A DNA stretch of 64,000 bases, taken from contig JAJYBR010000008.1 of NCBI GenBank assembly GCA_021778895.1, positions 22,173 to 86,172 of the forward strand. Reading direction: 5' to 3'. The stretch comes from Actinomycetes bacterium (GTDB lineage Bacteria; Actinomycetota; Acidimicrobiia; Acidimicrobiales; RAAP-2). Of this stretch, positions 62,096 through 64,000 are shown one piece after another. How positions within the stretch are numbered: the first letter of the stretch is position 1; every line of letters begins with the position of its first letter. A model generated the notes under the pieces. It was not told where the DNA came from. It did no database searches and saw nothing but the letters and a program-made list of their open reading frames with translations. Both the position numbers and the translations under genes were made by a program.

Positions 62096-62807
62096 GTCGT
62101 TGCGATGCGGCTCTGATGCCACCGTCGGAACTGTGCAACGGAAGTCCCGAAGCCCTGGATCTGTTCTTGAACGCCCACACGTCCGGCGACTCGGACAGGC
62201 GGGGGGCCAGTGTGCTCTTGGACAGTGCGCCGTCGTTCCGTCAGCGTGACCAGCGGAGGACGTGGCCATAGTTCGCATGTCCCAAAGACGATGGGACTCG
62301 ATGGGGGCGCAGCGATGCCGGAGACAATGCCCGAGCGCTATCTTCGGTCAAGCGATGGCCTCCATGGTCGACGGCGACTCGACGCAAGAGTGGATTCCGA
62401 TCTGTTCGGCGCACGACGTGAGACCTCGCTCCCGCGGGGTGCGCCAATGGAGGACTCGTCACCTCCGCCCAAGGAGCCGGGGGATCCATCATCGACAATT
62501 TCTATGTGAGATAGATGGAGAAGACATTGGAAGCCTTGGCCAATCCGCCGTATCTTCCAATCGTGGACGCTCTGACGAGCGGCGAGGTCACGCAGACTCC
62601 CGTCTGGGAGTTACCTTCGACCTGTCGTTCCTACCACGGCGACGTGTCGTCTCGCTCGACGTCGGTCGATCTCTTTGGTCGTAGCCAAAGCGACGTCGTC
62701 GACCGCCGGGCGAGATCACTGCCACTGACCACGGTGCCAGAACTCCGTTCGCGGAGTTCCACGTCCACGCGGCGGTTCACCAATGCATCTCTACCGAGGA
62801 GTGACTC
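62096..62807. other. 712 bases between IS30 remnant and membrane protein gene
   Basis: No secure gene. A plus-strand ORF at 62515-62811 (98 codons) ends in an ATGA overlap with the next gene and starts MEKTLEALANPPYLPIVDAL, faintly like an ArsR-type N-terminus, but the rest is Ser/Arg-rich and unlike a protein and it has no ribosome-binding site. I regard it as a degraded or chance frame. Confidence 0.4.
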
Positions 62808-63368
62808 ATGACCCGCAGAGCGTTTTACTGGCCCATCTTGATCATTGGAGTTGTCTTAATCGCCTTGCCCTTTGCGATCTCGATGCCCGCGAAGACGAGT
62901 GCGGGACAAAGGATGCTCAATGACTTCCATCCGATCATGCAGCGCGCCAGCGTCAACGAGACGGTCCAGTACTACAACACGACGTTCCTGCCACTGAAGC
63001 AAGTCGCCATCGGGGGCGTTGCGGCGGCCGGCGAGACGAACGCCATGATGTCGGGACTCGCGACAGCGTTGCACATGACGCCGGTACAGCTGAATCAGTA
63101 CCTTGGCGGAAAGTTTCCCGCGATGGCGCAACTGCTCGGGAGCTTCCCCACGCTGGCGCCAGTCTTTTCCCGGGTACCCCCGGGACTCGCCTTCTATGAG
63201 CCGCTCGTGACGACGATGAAGAACAACGTCGACAACTATGCCCAGGTCGACAGCCTGCCCAACTTCAACCTGTTCACCTGGTTCTTTGTCGTGCCCGGCG
63301 TCCTACTCGTGATCTTGTCTCTTCTGGGTTTGGGTGCCTTCTCACGAAAGCCGTCCAGCAACGCGTAG
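62808..63368 (+). CDS. hypothetical two-span membrane protein
   Basis: 186 residues; no family recognised. An N-terminal membrane span (RAFYWPILIIGVVLIALPFAI) and a C-terminal one (LFTWFFVVPGVLLVILSLLGLGAF) enclose an extracytoplasmic domain of about 120 residues rich in Met, Asn and Gln, with helix-like LNDFHPIMQRASVNETVQYYN. Short basic ends (TRR, SRKP) fit both termini in the cytoplasm. ATG 62808 has GAGGAGTGA a few bases upstream. It lies among mobile-element remnants, with a 346-base gap to tRNA-Lys. Function unknown. Confidence 0.75.
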   Translation: MTRRAFYWPILIIGVVLIALPFAISMPAKTSAGQRMLNDFHPIMQRASVNETVQYYNTTFLPLKQVAIGGVAAAGETNAMMSGLATALHMTPVQLNQYLGGKFPAMAQLLGSFPTLAPVFSRVPPGLAFYEPLVTTMKNNVDNYAQVDSLPNFNLFTWFFVVPGVLLVILSLLGLGAFSRKPSSNA

Positions 63369-63714
63369 CGACCGCCATGGATGTTGGGCGGCGCGTTGGT
63401 GAGTCTGCGCGTGGTGGCTGCTCGCGGCTCCTAATCACCGGTGCAGGGAACGCCCGTGAGGGCGTCGAATACGTGGCGGCAGGTCTGGGCGGGCACCCTC
63501 CCGTGGGTCGAGTGGGTTCGGGGCGCTCCTGGGCCAAAGCGCTCTCGCTGCGGCGACCGGCGGTAGGGTCTGGCTCCCTGACCCAGTCAGAGCCAAGGCC
63601 GGCGCGCTCTCGGTGTCAAGTACGTCCTGAAACCGTGTCAAGGATGTGTCGGGACTGTGTAAAGGAGGTCCCGAAGCTGATTGGTCAACCAACTCTCGGA
63701 TCCTCACCGGTCTT
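63369..63714. other. 346 bases before tRNA-Lys
   Basis: No gene seen. The stretch 63610-63670 contains three near-copies of a GTGTCAAG/GTGTCGGG/GTGTAAAG pattern that recalls ends of some insertion sequences, but I could not define inverted ends or a target duplication. Confidence 0.35.
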
Positions 63715-63790
63715 TGGTGGGCCGCCCGGGTCTCGATCCCGGCACCTTGGGATTAAAAGTCCCCTGCTCTTCCCGATGAGCTAGCGGCCC
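63715..63790 (-). tRNA. tRNA-Lys(UUU)
   Basis: 76 bases on the minus strand including an encoded CCA end. The acceptor stem GGGCCGC pairs with GCGGCCC, the D arm carries AGCTCATCGGGAAGAGC, the anticodon loop is CTTTTAA (anticodon UUU), and the T arm reads CCGGGATCGAGACCCGG with the standard TCGA-type loop. All four arms close. Confidence 0.95.
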
Positions 63791-63890
63791 GACGGTTGGA
63801 GACTTGCATTGAGAAATGCTCGATCCCCGGAACCTAGAGGTTAGTGCATGGGTTTTGGAAGATTCTCCCGGTTTTGAACCGCCCCGAGAT

Positions 63891-64000
63891 TCATAGAGAC
63901 TCGATCGTTTCCAAACTGGCGTCATCCACCAGCGCTGCTTGAGCGTAGTAGGCGGCTTCGAACATCGCCGGCGTGACCATGCCGATCTCTCCGTGGAGCC
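63891..64000 (-). pseudogene. 3' end of an IS3-type transposase (cut by window edge)
   Basis: The minus strand reads LHGEIGMVTPAMFEAAYYAQ followed by about 15 residues and a TGA at 63891-63893. HGEIGxVxPxxFEAxYY is the C-terminal signature of IS3-family OrfB integrases. The upstream part lies outside the window, so I cannot say whether the element is intact; it is listed as a fragment. It lies 100 bases from tRNA-Lys, and the GGTTCAAAACCGGGAG stretch just beyond the stop may be part of the element's end. Confidence 0.75.

Noticed and set aside
61584..62180. 198-codon minus-strand ORF
   Set aside because: It covers the IS30 remnant on the opposite strand and has no protein-like character; the plus strand carries recognisable transposase text.
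63610..63670. Possible end of an IS256-like element
   Set aside because: Only repeated GTGT-type words; no matching inverted repeat or transposase could be found.

Overview
The window is about 64 kb of high-GC DNA with GTG and TTG starts, many ATGA/GTGA gene overlaps, polyA-free hairpin terminators and two luciferase-like (F420-type) oxidoreductases. This points to an actinobacterium; a member of Acidimicrobiia or a neighbouring class is plausible, but that is inference from style only. No homology search was run; calls rest on reading the translated proteins and motifs.

Layout. (1) 1-5.7 kb: the end of kdpB, then kdpC, kdpD and kdpE, a high-affinity potassium uptake operon with its own sensor and regulator, closed by a hairpin. 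(2) 5.9-7.7 kb: a solitary family-5 (peptide type) binding protein. (3) 8.2-24.8 kb: a catabolic region for a nitrogenous compound: class III aminotransferase plus CoA-acylating semialdehyde dehydrogenase, a divergent MocR regulator, an NylC/DmpA-like self-cleaving P1 amidase, a FadR-type GntR regulator, an M20 amidase, a beta-decarboxylating dehydrogenase behind an 18-codon leader ORF, an SDR, an aldehyde dehydrogenase and a complete oligopeptide-type ABC transporter. A 15-base motif with core ATwYTGGATA precedes three of its transcription units. (4) 25-33.8 kb: a gamma-glutamylation-like amine module: FluG-N-like amidohydrolase, second class III aminotransferase, APC permease, glutamine-synthetase-like ligase, class II glutamine amidotransferase, then an RpiR regulator and an Orn/Lys/Arg decarboxylase-like enzyme whose promoter sits inside a perfect inverted repeat.

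(5) 34-50 kb: an acyl-CoA catabolic region: MaoC hydratase 2, alpha/beta hydrolase, a second FadR-type regulator, a branched-chain-amino-acid type ABC transporter whose two ATPases are fused in one chain, an alpha-methylacyl-CoA racemase-like protein, two more CaiB/BaiF CoA transferases, a double-hotdog MaoC protein, an enoyl-CoA hydratase and two LLM oxidoreductases. An AT-rich CTAT...TATAT motif recurs at four promoters here. Together these look like import, CoA activation, epimerisation, hydration and oxidation of a branched or cyclic carboxylic acid. (6) 50-52 kb: an ABC-2 exporter.

(7) 52-64 kb: a surface and mobile region: a 1317-residue secreted glycine-rich protein with a perfect 270-bp internal tandem duplication, a 57-codon ORF just upstream of it, a 1097-residue LuxR-type ATPase regulator, a secreted beta-helix protein, a decayed IS30 transposase, a two-span membrane protein, tRNA-Lys(UUU), and the end of an IS3-type transposase at the right edge. 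Best candidates for something new are the two motif-defined regulons, the leader ORF, the LivF-LivG fusion with its unassigned acyl-CoA pathway, and the P1 amidase/amine pathway.
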